Shown: one piece after another, positions 8,219-17,485 of the stretch | How the letters are laid out: the number at the start of each line of letters is the position of its first letter | Numbering within the stretch: the stretch's first letter is position 1 | Assembly: GCA_947085845.1 (NCBI GenBank) | Contig: CAMTXO010000002.1 | Coordinates: 372,001 to 436,000 of the forward strand | DNA from: JACPYF01 sp947085845 | GTDB taxonomy: Bacteria > Patescibacteriota > Saccharimonadia > Saccharimonadales > Saccharimonadaceae | Length of the DNA stretch: 64,000 nucleotides | Direction of reading: 5' to 3' | The notes under the pieces: model-generated | The model's input: the letters and a program-made list of their open reading frames with translations, nothing else | Databases searched by the model: none | Told to the model about the DNA's origin: nothing | Program-made: the position numbers and the translations under genes

Positions 8219-9910
8219 TTACAGTTCACAGTTCGCTGAGTTTTTAAAATCGTAAATCTGTGAATTAGTATCTTTGTAGATAATTGGCATATCTGTTTTA
8301 AGCGGCTTATTCACAGGAGTTGTTACGTATCTAATTTTATACTTTCGACAAATGTCTTGATGCCTACCCTGTTCAAGTGCGGCAAATATATGAAAGTTCT
8401 TTTCATCTATTTCTTTTGTTGAACGAGTAGTATACCCAAAAGCCATTGGCTTGTTATGAATTGTTTGATGAAATAGTTGTTGAGCAGATGAGAGTGCTGC
8501 ATTGTCAATAACGGCGCCTGCTGGTAGTTGTTTTAGCTCGTACACATATTGCCTAGGCTGTGACTTGGCTTGAGGAAGTGCAGTAGGCAATGTATCAACT
8601 AGAATAATCACACCAACTGCAACGATTAGAAATGTGTTCTTCCATACCTTTTTTGGTACGTAATATTTTAATACAAAAGCAAGAATTACTATAGCAGCGA
8701 TGTGAGATATAAATATCCATCTAACAGGCATCCCAGATATCTGTAACGTTGGCCAAACAGCCTCTAGCCATGCATAAGGCATAGGTATAGAATCAAGCCG
8801 TATCGTGTAAATTCTTAGCCTTGGTCCTAGTGCGAGTAATCCAAATATAACTAGGGTAATCCACCAAAAAATAGTCTTGTTTATAAAAACTTTAGTTTCT
8901 TTTTGCTTTCGTGATGTATACATTTTCCAAAGCGCATATAGCAGCCCAGCAATGACAATCAGGCCAAAATACACACTCATCTCTGACATATATGGTAGCT
9001 TTGTCCAATACTGCACCGTGAATATTTGGCCAAGTGCATTAGCACCGCCCGGCATAAAAATAGTGAATGGATCTAAAGAAAATGCTAGTGGGTCGTGTTG
9101 CCCCGTCAAGTTGCCGTGTTTTGAGAGCCATGATAGTTTCAAAAGAAGTGGCAAAATAAGGACTGCTGAAAGTACACCAAATATACTAATGGCTGCAATA
9201 GCACGCTTTTGAAGATACTGTTTTGGTTGTTGTTTTATGCTGTAGATGAACCATCCTGCGCCAAGTACAACACACCATAATAGATAGTAGTAGTCACACA
9301 ACATAACAAGGAAAAGAGAAAGAGCTGCCGCAACGGCATACTTGATAGCTCGCCTATCTAACATACGCCAATAAAAGAATAGGAATAGCGGAACAAATTG
9401 CAAGGAAGTAAGCTGCAGATGTCCCTGTGCATGCGCGAAGTGGTACGAAGAAAAAGTGAATAAGAATCCTGACAGAAGCGCTATTTTGTAATCTCCAACC
9501 CGATCGTATATAAACCACATCATAAATAGACCGCCTAAGACGAATGAACTAAGAACTGCAAAGTTCACAGCCTCGACAAGCGAAAGTTGAAAAACATTCA
9601 TCAGCACCACACCGACAAGTCCGTTATATATATTCATTGTCTGTGGAATTAGGGTAATCCCGTACGGCCAATCCAGCATAGTAGTGAAATATGGACTACT
9701 CCCTTGCATTAATGCATGATTCACCCACCAAATATTCCACACATTTTGATAGCCATCACCCGCATCTAGATCGAATGCTGTACTAAAATGGATAAAATAG
9801 TGCTGTTGAAAAATAAAAAGAAATGCAAGATAAAAAAGTAACGGTGCTACAGCAAACAATATGATTTTGTGACGCAACAGGCTGGACAGTCGTTTTGATG
9901 AAAAGGTCAT
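8219..9910 (-). CDS. Polytopic membrane protein, GT-C glycosyltransferase-like
   Basis: Protein of 563 aa with about 11-12 hydrophobic helices, followed by a soluble C-terminal part from about residue 455. After the first helix, an outer loop contains 'DLDAGDGYQNVWNIWWVNHAL', an acidic pattern like the catalytic loop of GT-C enzymes that use lipid-phosphate sugars outside the membrane. 'SSPYFTTMLDWPYG' is shared by a widespread uncharacterised bacterial family. It is convergent and abutting with the DPM1-like gene, which would make its lipid-linked donor. Function is inferred from topology and context only. Confidence 0.6.
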   Translation of the reverse strand: MTFSSKRLSSLLRHKIILFAVAPLLFYLAFLFIFQQHYFIHFSTAFDLDAGDGYQNVWNIWWVNHALMQGSSPYFTTMLDWPYGITLIPQTMNIYNGLVGVVLMNVFQLSLVEAVNFAVLSSFVLGGLFMMWFIYDRVGDYKIALLSGFLFTFSSYHFAHAQGHLQLTSLQFVPLFLFFYWRMLDRRAIKYAVAAALSLFLVMLCDYYYLLWCVVLGAGWFIYSIKQQPKQYLQKRAIAAISIFGVLSAVLILPLLLKLSWLSKHGNLTGQHDPLAFSLDPFTIFMPGGANALGQIFTVQYWTKLPYMSEMSVYFGLIVIAGLLYALWKMYTSRKQKETKVFINKTIFWWITLVIFGLLALGPRLRIYTIRLDSIPMPYAWLEAVWPTLQISGMPVRWIFISHIAAIVILAFVLKYYVPKKVWKNTFLIVAVGVIILVDTLPTALPQAKSQPRQYVYELKQLPAGAVIDNAALSSAQQLFHQTIHNKPMAFGYTTRSTKEIDEKNFHIFAALEQGRHQDICRKYKIRYVTTPVNKPLKTDMPIIYKDTNSQIYDFKNSANCEL

Positions 9911-9981
9911 GGTAAGTATAATATCAGCAAATGAAACGAGTATAAAGGCCTACGCGTATAGCCTGCGACCAAGCCGTCCTG

Positions 9982-9987
9982 TATAAT
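9982..9987 (+). promoter_or_regulatory. -10 hexamer (TATAAT) 8 nt before the start of the 9996 gene
   Basis: A perfect TATAAT ends 8 nt before the ATG at 9996, so transcription would begin at or next to the start codon. No convincing -35 hexamer is at 17 nt spacing, and no Shine-Dalgarno fits in between. The divergent 9910 gene has a TATTAT followed by 7 nt and its ATG, a mirror arrangement. Confidence 0.5.
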
Positions 9988-9995
9988 ACAGTTCT

Positions 9996-11981
9996 ATGAC
10001 AAACACCATCAAGTCATGGTATCAAAAACTTGTTAAAATATTTGATCCAACAGTTATTTATATACCTTTTATTGTGCTATTAGCGTTTACACCCCTGCGG
10101 TTATTTGCACTTTTCTTTTTGATATTTGGTTTTAGCAGACTATTTGGTTTTATAAAAAACATCGGTCCGCTAACTCAACTCATCCTAGGCTGGCTGCTTG
10201 TGGTGGCAATCACTGCGATCATCGCCTTGCTAGCGTGGATAATACACGCACCTCTATCTTCTAGCACAATTCTAGTGCTGCTTTCCGTATTATATTTAAT
10301 AATCTTGAGATTTACGCCTGCGATCAAAAAACCGACCCAGAATCGTAATGCAGTATTTGATGATATCGTTAGTGCCGCCTTAGCTGTTGTTGTCTGTTTT
10401 ATTTTGTTTATGCCATTTATACAAAATCCTTCACCATCTACTATCGGAAGATTGGTACTTTTTAATGGCGACAACTCTACTCATATTGAAATCATGAAAG
10501 CAAATGACCTAAACCGTGGCAACGCCTACGGTATGAACAATCGTGTTAATTCTTTTGTAGATACGGCCAGCTACCCCCAGGGTTGGCATTTTTTTACAGC
10601 ATTTATAAAATGGCTCGTTGAACCGTTGGTAAATTTCAACAACTCACCGGGCAAAATATTATTGTTGTTCTATGTCGTCTCACTCGTCTGGTTTGGTGTG
10701 TTGTGCTTTCTCATTACAAAGATAAGCATGTGGCTTGGTCGTCAATTGTCGCGAGACGAGAAAACTTTCATACCAGCCTATGGCACGCTAGTGATCGTTT
10801 TACCTGTATTATTTGGTTTAGTTTTTACTCTCTTTTCCTATGGCTTTGAAACCCAAATTAGTGCATTGGTATTTCTTTTAGCTGAGATACTTATCTTGAG
10901 TTATTATCTCGCTCGGTCACCTAGTAAAGATCTTACTGCTCTGCGCCTTGCTCTAGTTTTTGCTTCTACTGTAGCTTTTATGTGGATATTCCTCGCACCT
11001 GTTTCGGTGTTAGTAGTTATAGTGGTTTATGCATTGACTGCTTTGTCTCAAAGAAAAATTCCCTGGAAAGATGTCGGCCTGGCAGTTTTTTTGGGCTCGC
11101 TGGTTCTGTTGCAATTCTCGTTTCGCATACTGTTTCCACTGACACTCGAAGCCAGTGAATCATTTATAAATTCAAATGGGTTGGTGGCGGAAAGTAATTT
11201 TGTGATACTAGCACTCATTAGTGTTGTCGTGTTATATATTTGGCTAGTTCGAAGGACTGCGGTTTTAATGCCTGCAGTTATTACGCTTGTATTGGGTAGT
11301 GTATTTTCAGGGATTATATTGTGGTATCAATACGCTACTATTGGTGAACCGCGCTACTTTTTCTATAAAGCAAACTTTACATTAATTATTCTAGCTACAA
11401 TCGTCGGGGGTGCTCTTGCATTTTGGCTCGTAGAATATGTCGTGCGCAACTGGCCGAAAACAGCATTTGTTAATCGTGCCTCATTGGCAGTCCTACTACT
11501 TGCTTCGGCAATTATCATTAGCTTCCAGGTTCAAACACCGTTAGTTGCAAAGTACTTCAATCAGACCGCATTTGGCGTTGAAGAACGTCAAGCCGATGCA
11601 ATCATGAACATTATCAGTAATCGACCTGCGGTCGGATACCGTTTAATTGCTATTGGTAGCTGTGATCGTGCAAACGATATTCGTACGACACAGTTGGCAT
11701 GGCTATCAACATTTAAACCTCTACCTAGGGAGGGCTTGTTTGAACCAATGCGAATGTTTATTCATGATGAGAATATTCTTTTTGAAAAGATAAAAAATCA
11801 CCAAGCTAAGTACAGCTCCAAGCCTATTATATTGGTTAATGATACTGCGGTCGGTGAACGGTTCCGAATAAGTACCGGAAATAATGCAGCTAACTTTGAA
11901 ATTATAAATATAGATACCGACAACGTTAGTCAAACAGCTAGCGAATGTCCTGATCGTATACGGCCAATTAATTCTAATTAA
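9996..11981 (+). CDS. Large polytopic membrane protein, GT-C/DUF6541-like
   Basis: Protein of 661 aa with around 13 hydrophobic helices and a C-terminal soluble tail from about residue 540. The first large outer loop carries 'FNGDNSTHIEIMKAND' and then 'YPQGWHFFTAFI'. The combination of an acidic/histidine loop and 'YPxGWH' occurs in uncharacterised actinobacterial and Patescibacteria membrane proteins related to GT-C transferases. It probably works on lipid-linked sugar at the outer face of the membrane, together with the neighbouring GT2 and GtrA proteins. The -10 box lies 8 nt before the ATG, so the mRNA may be leaderless. It is convergent with the following gene (8-nt overlap). The family assignment is tentative. 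Confidence 0.55.
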   Translation: MTNTIKSWYQKLVKIFDPTVIYIPFIVLLAFTPLRLFALFFLIFGFSRLFGFIKNIGPLTQLILGWLLVVAITAIIALLAWIIHAPLSSSTILVLLSVLYLIILRFTPAIKKPTQNRNAVFDDIVSAALAVVVCFILFMPFIQNPSPSTIGRLVLFNGDNSTHIEIMKANDLNRGNAYGMNNRVNSFVDTASYPQGWHFFTAFIKWLVEPLVNFNNSPGKILLLFYVVSLVWFGVLCFLITKISMWLGRQLSRDEKTFIPAYGTLVIVLPVLFGLVFTLFSYGFETQISALVFLLAEILILSYYLARSPSKDLTALRLALVFASTVAFMWIFLAPVSVLVVIVVYALTALSQRKIPWKDVGLAVFLGSLVLLQFSFRILFPLTLEASESFINSNGLVAESNFVILALISVVVLYIWLVRRTAVLMPAVITLVLGSVFSGIILWYQYATIGEPRYFFYKANFTLIILATIVGGALAFWLVEYVVRNWPKTAFVNRASLAVLLLASAIIISFQVQTPLVAKYFNQTAFGVEERQADAIMNIISNRPAVGYRLIAIGSCDRANDIRTTQLAWLSTFKPLPREGLFEPMRMFIHDENILFEKIKNHQAKYSSKPIILVNDTAVGERFRISTGNNAANFEIINIDTDNVSQTASECPDRIRPINSN

Positions 11982-14757
11982 TTGGTACGCCATTAGGCAT
12001 AGTGTCTAGCAACCTCTCGCTTACCGAGCCGTACGGTGCATAGAGCCGGTTGTAAGTGTCAGAATATAGAATATGTCGCTTGGTGCCACCCTCAGCTGAA
12101 TAGACCATTGGTGAGGTGCCTTTTATAGTACGTTCGATAATACCGTGGTATGGCAATAGATTAATGAAGCCATTTGTGACAGTTGGAACAGAAACCGTAC
12201 CAAAACTTGTCCAGTGGTCTTGTATCATTTGCGCAGGGAAGTTTCGTCTACCGGCACCTTCGATAACCCAGTGGGCTCCTGTGCTTGATTTAATCATAAA
12301 CGAAGTCCAGTCTGTTATGGTCGTTGGCGCATTAGCAGGGTTTAGTATCATAATTGGCGCGTTTGAAGGTATGATGTTATTTTTTGGACCTGTATCTAAG
12401 TTGTACCAATTACCGTTGTCTATTAGGAATGTTCGATTATCTGTGCTTGATTTAACAAATCGTGTTAGAGGGTAGACTGGTAATAAATTAGTTGCTACTC
12501 GAACATCAACTGCTGGAGCGTCGTCAATTGCCCAAATATCAGCAATATTAGAGTCAGCTGTCGCGTAGCCCGCGCCATCTCGGACAAGCACATAGGCACT
12601 GTTGTTAGATGTCTTTAGTCTTGTCGTCAAACTACCAGCTGTAGGAAAACGTGTTAGTGTACCATCGTTATACAACTGTGCACTACCTAGACCCCATTCA
12701 GCCTTAGTTGTTGAATCAACTGTTAGTTTTTGGCCATACGCCATGACATACTCACTAGACCCGTCAGAAACAAACAGTTCCGGAGTTGTAGTGCCTGTCC
12801 CGATAGCATTTACTATATAGTCGCTAAATACCACAACACCTTGATTACCACCCCAAAGAGCAAGCTTGTCGGATGATTGTATATGGCGACGATGCCCACT
12901 ATTGTCTAGCATATACACTTGTGGTGTATCTCGACCTTTAATAAATCCTTGGGCCTGAGGGTTGCCGTTAGGAAAAACGTCCATCAAGGCTGAGCTGGTT
13001 GTATATACTTCTAGAGCGTTTCGATATGCCGTATCCAAGCTACTCGGAACAAAGGTTTTATACTGATCAATTATATATAGTTGTCCCGAAACACTGGCAG
13101 CGTACGATCCAATAGTACTACCGTCAGAAATGGTTGCTAAGTATTCATCGTTGACCGTAATAATAGATGCGCCCGGCGGTGTCCAAGCTGCTAGGGCGTC
13201 GGGCCAAAGTATTCTGTGTTTTGTACCTCCATCAATCAAATATATTGATGGGCTACTATTTGATTTTATTAGATGTGATGTACTTCCTCTGTAGGGCAGA
13301 CGATTTGCGGTAGCTGTTGAAACTGTTGTTGGACTGCCCGGATATAATTGTGTATATGGTGCTGGCTGATTATATCTAGAACCAGCCACAACTTGATTTT
13401 CTCCAATACCGGTGGTCAGCTTTGTAGTCGTAATAGTTGAACCAACAGCGTCATCCATTACTCCGAACATATCGGCAGATAATTCGGTAACCCACGCCTG
13501 GTTTCCCTCCCATGCTCTAAACATATTTGTATTTTGGTATGGCCTTATAATTCGTTGGTTACTTCCGTTGAGACCGTCTGTCATATATAGAGTACTGCTA
13601 CTAGGGCTTTTTACAACAGGCGATAGATAGCCCCCATCGGCTGGTAAATTATACAGACCCTGGCTCACATAGCTTGTCGCCATAAGCCCCATCCCCCATG
13701 TGTCATACAAACTATTATTAGCAATTGCATACCTCTTGCCGCCATCGACAAAATATAACGTGCCTGGGTTACGATTGTTACGCATTAATCTATCCAGATT
13801 TGGACCTGTTGTAATAGAGTTCAGATAGCCAGCAGACATTTCTGTTAGCTGATCAGGTAGACCCCATGCGCGTTTTATTTCTGCAGTTGGCACATACTGC
13901 TTGATACCTCCGTACACCACCCATTGCCTCAAATCGCTGGGGTTATCGGATTTGGCTAAGATATATCCATCTCCAGTAGTTGGACCAAACCAATCGTTAA
14001 ACATTCTCCAAAAGTTACGATTTCCGTATGCACTACACCCATCGCCCGTTCCATATAGATTATTTAATGCAGCAGCATTTGGCTGGTATGGTGTGTAGTT
14101 GTAGAGTGCTGCTGTGGCTCCGTTTTGAATTGTGACATTTGTTCCGCCACACCCAGCATTGTTTGCTTGATACGCTATAAAGCTTGTGCGGCCAACGGCA
14201 TAGTTAAAGTTTTGTGGCTCGGCTATATAGCGTTTAAATTGTCTTGCCGCCCTATACACTTGATTGAAAAAGCCATAGTACTGAGAATCACAAGCTGCTG
14301 TATCTGGACACCCGTATCCTGTAGCGCTCCTATACTGAGAGCTAACCGGCCAATCATCCGTCACGAGTGACTGTTCTTTTTGCAAGAGAACAAGCATAAC
14401 CTGTGGATTTATACCGCAGGCTTGTGATACATCGAATATTATATTTGCAGCTGATTTAGTGCCCCCGGTGATGCCTCCACAGAAACTATCAGCACCAATC
14501 GTGTTAAAACCTTGAGAATAATCTTTCAAGCATGTATACCCGGAACGACAATTTGGAACTTTTGCATTCAGAAAGTTTTGTATATCCCCGGTATTCATAG
14601 TATCTTTATTAAAAAACACATTATCATCTATAATTCTGGCTGGATTAAAGTCATTGCCAGAGAGTGCTGGACTCTTTGTAGATAAAAATACAAGAGAAAA
14701 AGTAGCGACTACTGTCACAGCGGTGAGTATTTTTAGTACTTTATGAAACTCTCTCAT
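11974..14757 (-). CDS. Secreted repeat protein with N-terminal lysozyme-like domain
   Basis: Protein of 927 aa. The N-terminal helix 'ILTAVTVVATFSLVFLS' is a signal peptide or anchor. Residues about 40-270 contain paired cysteines and 'INPQVMLVLLQKEQSLV' followed by 'YYGFFNQVYRAARQFKRY', a pattern found in actinobacterial secreted proteins with a lysozyme/transglycosylase-like fold; the glutamate in 'QKEQSL' is a candidate catalytic residue. From about 275 to the end there are roughly nine degenerate repeats of about 70 aa with the core 'Y-x-x-D-G-G-x-K-R-x-I', for example 'YFVDGGKRYAI', 'YLIDGGTKHRI' and 'YSAEGGTKRHI', suggesting a propeller or beta-rich binding array. It probably acts at the wall, either of this cell or of a host. 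Confidence 0.65.
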   Translation of the reverse strand: MREFHKVLKILTAVTVVATFSLVFLSTKSPALSGNDFNPARIIDDNVFFNKDTMNTGDIQNFLNAKVPNCRSGYTCLKDYSQGFNTIGADSFCGGITGGTKSAANIIFDVSQACGINPQVMLVLLQKEQSLVTDDWPVSSQYRSATGYGCPDTAACDSQYYGFFNQVYRAARQFKRYIAEPQNFNYAVGRTSFIAYQANNAGCGGTNVTIQNGATAALYNYTPYQPNAAALNNLYGTGDGCSAYGNRNFWRMFNDWFGPTTGDGYILAKSDNPSDLRQWVVYGGIKQYVPTAEIKRAWGLPDQLTEMSAGYLNSITTGPNLDRLMRNNRNPGTLYFVDGGKRYAIANNSLYDTWGMGLMATSYVSQGLYNLPADGGYLSPVVKSPSSSTLYMTDGLNGSNQRIIRPYQNTNMFRAWEGNQAWVTELSADMFGVMDDAVGSTITTTKLTTGIGENQVVAGSRYNQPAPYTQLYPGSPTTVSTATANRLPYRGSTSHLIKSNSSPSIYLIDGGTKHRILWPDALAAWTPPGASIITVNDEYLATISDGSTIGSYAASVSGQLYIIDQYKTFVPSSLDTAYRNALEVYTTSSALMDVFPNGNPQAQGFIKGRDTPQVYMLDNSGHRRHIQSSDKLALWGGNQGVVVFSDYIVNAIGTGTTTPELFVSDGSSEYVMAYGQKLTVDSTTKAEWGLGSAQLYNDGTLTRFPTAGSLTTRLKTSNNSAYVLVRDGAGYATADSNIADIWAIDDAPAVDVRVATNLLPVYPLTRFVKSSTDNRTFLIDNGNWYNLDTGPKNNIIPSNAPIMILNPANAPTTITDWTSFMIKSSTGAHWVIEGAGRRNFPAQMIQDHWTSFGTVSVPTVTNGFINLLPYHGIIERTIKGTSPMVYSAEGGTKRHILYSDTYNRLYAPYGSVSERLLDTMPNGVPIN

Positions 14758-14762
14758 ACTTA

Positions 14763-15296
14763 TTATTGTACAGCTAATGTCACTGCCTGTGAGCTCCCCT
14801 CTGCTGAATTAGATTTGTAGTGCATAGTTACTTTCCAGTCTCCGGCTTCCGAAAAGACTGAGCGATCAATAAAAATAGGCTGGCAACTGGTTGTTGTCGC
14901 ATCGGCAAAGGCATTGGTCGTACGAGTAATTGAATTAGAGCCTTTGGAAATAGTCGCACTGCACTTGCCGCCATCTTCAAATACCCCTGATACATACGCA
15001 TTAATAGTAATTTGCTGACCACTTTGCATAGCATTGGTTATAACGGGTGTAACTTGTTTTTTATCAGACGAACTGTCTTCTTGTTTATCTAGCTCTTCTC
15101 TGTTGCTAACATGTTTTTTGTTATCAGCTGCATCTTTTTTGTCCTGGCTAGTTGGACCTTCGTATTTTTCAGTCGATGGCGTTGATTGCTTGTTATTGTT
15201 TTTTATAATGAAAAAAGCCGAACCAGCTGCAATCAGTACTACAGCTAAGAATATTAGTATGTATTTTTTGTAGTTTTTTTTATTTTTTATTTTCAT
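14763..15296 (-). CDS. Membrane-anchored extracytoplasmic protein, Ig-like C-terminus
   Basis: Protein of 177 aa. A lysine-rich start is followed by the helix 'YILIFLAVVLIAAGSAFFII', then a polar linker rich in K, D, S and Q (about 40-85) and a beta-rich domain with two cysteines ('GGKCSATISKGS' and 'TTSCQPIFID') ending 'GDWKVTMHYKSNSAEGSSQAVTLAVQ'. This looks like a small Ig-fold domain held outside the membrane, perhaps disulfide linked. A TATAAT at 15318-15323 (minus strand) is 22 nt before the ATG. It sits directly upstream of the secreted repeat protein (5-nt gap) and is probably cotranscribed. No known family recognised. Confidence 0.6.
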   Translation of the reverse strand: MKIKNKKNYKKYILIFLAVVLIAAGSAFFIIKNNNKQSTPSTEKYEGPTSQDKKDAADNKKHVSNREELDKQEDSSSDKKQVTPVITNAMQSGQQITINAYVSGVFEDGGKCSATISKGSNSITRTTNAFADATTTSCQPIFIDRSVFSEAGDWKVTMHYKSNSAEGSSQAVTLAVQ

Positions 15297-15364
15297 TAGC
15301 TTATGCCTATCTTCATGATTATAGTATACTATTTTTTTACAAATAGATAGATGTTTATGTTAAG

Positions 15365-16294
15365 CTATATCCCTAGTTTTTTCTTTGAGTTTCGTACTTG
15401 CTTGACTACCTTCCAGGCTTTGGAGCTCTCTATCGAATTAATATGAGTTTTGAGATTATTCATTTCGTGTGTTAAATTCTCTTTTTCTCCCTCAAGCCGA
15501 TTGATGATTTCTATATGTCTTTGGATCTCTTTATCTTTGAATGAAATTATCCTGTCTATTTCTTCGCTAACACTATCAAGTGAACTAGTTGTTTCTAGTT
15601 TAAGTTTTCGCTTTTTGTTTGATAGTTTTGCAACCCCTATGAATTGGTAGGTGATTGAATCAGGACCAGTCATGTGTTTGTGGAACTCATCGGATGAATT
15701 AAGGCCAATTTTTTTAAGTTCCTTCTTCAGTATTTCTTTAGGTATTTCGCGAACAGTGTCATCAGTTTTAGTTACCTCATACCCCGATTCAATAAATACT
15801 CTTTCCAGCTCTTCTCTATCATAAAAATGTATATGAGTCTTGTCGAGTAAGCCCCAATTTTTATATTCGAATTTACCGGATAAAAGCTTAATTCGGATGG
15901 TTGAATTTGCCATATTCGGAACAGAAAATATAAATATACCACCTTTTTTTAGGTTCTTTTTAACTTTTTTCAAAACAGAAACAGGATCAACAAGATGCTC
16001 TATAACATCCGCCATTATGACAACGTCGAACGTACCTAGCCCGCTAAAATCTTCTTTTTCAATATTAACAACTGTCGCTTCGCTCAGTTTTTCCTTTGCT
16101 AGCTCGACATCACTTTTATCTAGATCTATGCCGACAACTGTCGCGTTTTTGTCTTTTTTCAATGTCGCACCCAGGTTCCCACTGGAGCAACCGATATCTA
16201 ATATAGAAGCGTTTTCAGGTACTAAATTTACAATTTTGTACCACGCTTCGTTCTTTGCGTCGTCATTGTATTTATTCTTTGTATAGACAGACAT
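15365..16294 (-). CDS. Class I SAM-dependent methyltransferase with C-terminal coiled coil
   Basis: Protein of 309 aa. Residues about 30-150 form a class I methyltransferase: 'ILDIGCSSGNLG' (motif I), 'VVGIDLDKSDV' (acidic end of strand 2) and 'FDVVIMADVIEHL' (motif IV region). 'LLDKTHIHFYDREEL' is shared with methyltransferases of surface-polysaccharide clusters. Residues about 225-290 are charged and heptad-like ('EEIDRIISFKDKEIQRHIE'), suggesting a coiled coil. It directly follows the Wzt-like ATPase gene. Methylation of a glycan terminus that caps or marks chains for ABC export is known for O9a-type systems, and the coiled coil resembles the chain-length ruler idea there. That link is inference. 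Confidence 0.78.
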   Translation of the reverse strand: MSVYTKNKYNDDAKNEAWYKIVNLVPENASILDIGCSSGNLGATLKKDKNATVVGIDLDKSDVELAKEKLSEATVVNIEKEDFSGLGTFDVVIMADVIEHLVDPVSVLKKVKKNLKKGGIFIFSVPNMANSTIRIKLLSGKFEYKNWGLLDKTHIHFYDREELERVFIESGYEVTKTDDTVREIPKEILKKELKKIGLNSSDEFHKHMTGPDSITYQFIGVAKLSNKKRKLKLETTSSLDSVSEEIDRIISFKDKEIQRHIEIINRLEGEKENLTHEMNNLKTHINSIESSKAWKVVKQVRNSKKKLGI

Positions 16295-16296
16295 AT

Positions 16297-17484
16297 TTAG
16301 CTTTCTTTTGTTACGCTCATATCGTGGTTAGCTAGTATTAGTCCAGCCGTTTCGGTTTTTTTCACTATATTAAATTTGATTGCATTGTCTTGCCAATCGT
16401 AAAATGCCAAGCCATCTTGATGAGCGGCAGCAGGAGATACTGTGTATGTTCCAGTTCTTAGTATATTTGGGATTTCCCATTGTACTTTTCTGCGCTCGCC
16501 TTTATTAATAACCCCAGTTTTTATAGATTTCCACTTTGTATTTGAATCTATGAGATTATTGTTATCTGCATCTCTAACGATCATTCCAAATATTGGATCT
16601 TCTACCTGTTCGTTAGCAGTTATTTCATATGATATTTTTACTATTTCTTCACTATTACTCACGTTCAGTTTGCCGATTGTTACTTTATGGTCACCCCATC
16701 TATTTTTACTATTAATTTTATTTTCGCTAGATTCATTAAACATATCGATGTAGTCGTTTGCTACTACACTCGGTACACCCTCGGATATAACTTTTCCTTT
16801 TTCGATGAGAACAGCTCGATCACAAAATTCCTTTACTGCATTCATGTCGTGCGATACAAATACAATTGTTTTTCCAGAATTTCTTATTTGCTTGAACACG
16901 TCGAAGCACTTCCTTTGAAAATTAGCGTCGCCAACAGCCAATACTTCGTCTATCAAAAGCACTTCGTTATGCGATTGAATAGCGATTGAAAATGCCAGAC
17001 GAACCTGCATGCCAGATGAATAGTTTTTTAGTTTTTGATCCATGAAATCATGTAGTTCTGCGAAATCTACAATTTCTTTGTATTTTGATAAAACCTCTTT
17101 TCGGGTAAGACCTAGTATTGCACCGTTTAGAAACACATTGTCTTTGCCTGATAATTCTGGGTTAAATCCAATACCAAGCTCTATAAAAGTTGTAATGCTT
17201 CCCTTTACTTCAATATTTCCTGATGTAGGTTGGTAGATGCCTCCTAAAATCTTTAGTAGTGTGCTCTTACCACTTCCGTTTCTACCAACAATACCGAAAA
17301 ACTCACCTCTTTTTATATCTAAATCTATATTTTTAAATGCGACATACTTGTCGTGAGACGTTCTTGAAAATGGATGTAGAAATACATCCTTTATAGAGTT
17401 TTTTCGATTGTGGGGTACTTCGAAAACTTTTGTTAATTTCTTTGTTGAAATAACAATGTCTTCTGTTTGCTTTTCGTTATTCAA
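16297..17484 (-). CDS. wzt: Polysaccharide ABC exporter ATPase with Wzt-like C-terminal domain
   Basis: Protein of 395 aa. Walker A 'GIVGRNGSGKSTLLKILGG', signature 'YSSGMQVRLAFS', Walker B 'EVLLIDEVLAVGD' and a switch histidine ('FVSHDMNAV') give a complete nucleotide-binding domain. Residues about 265-395 form a beta-rich tail, 'FGMIVRDADNNNLID' through 'GTYTVSPAAAHQDGLAFYDW', like the glycan-binding C-domain of Wzt proteins. The frame is open upstream inside the permease gene, but the TTG at 17484 is 8 nt after GAGGAG, which overlaps the permease stop, so I start there. With the permease at 17486-18295 it makes a Wzm/Wzt exporter for undecaprenyl-linked glycan. Confidence 0.88.
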   Translation of the reverse strand: MNNEKQTEDIVISTKKLTKVFEVPHNRKNSIKDVFLHPFSRTSHDKYVAFKNIDLDIKRGEFFGIVGRNGSGKSTLLKILGGIYQPTSGNIEVKGSITTFIELGIGFNPELSGKDNVFLNGAILGLTRKEVLSKYKEIVDFAELHDFMDQKLKNYSSGMQVRLAFSIAIQSHNEVLLIDEVLAVGDANFQRKCFDVFKQIRNSGKTIVFVSHDMNAVKEFCDRAVLIEKGKVISEGVPSVVANDYIDMFNESSENKINSKNRWGDHKVTIGKLNVSNSEEIVKISYEITANEQVEDPIFGMIVRDADNNNLIDSNTKWKSIKTGVINKGERRKVQWEIPNILRTGTYTVSPAAAHQDGLAFYDWQDNAIKFNIVKKTETAGLILANHDMSVTKES

Positions 17485-17485
17485 A

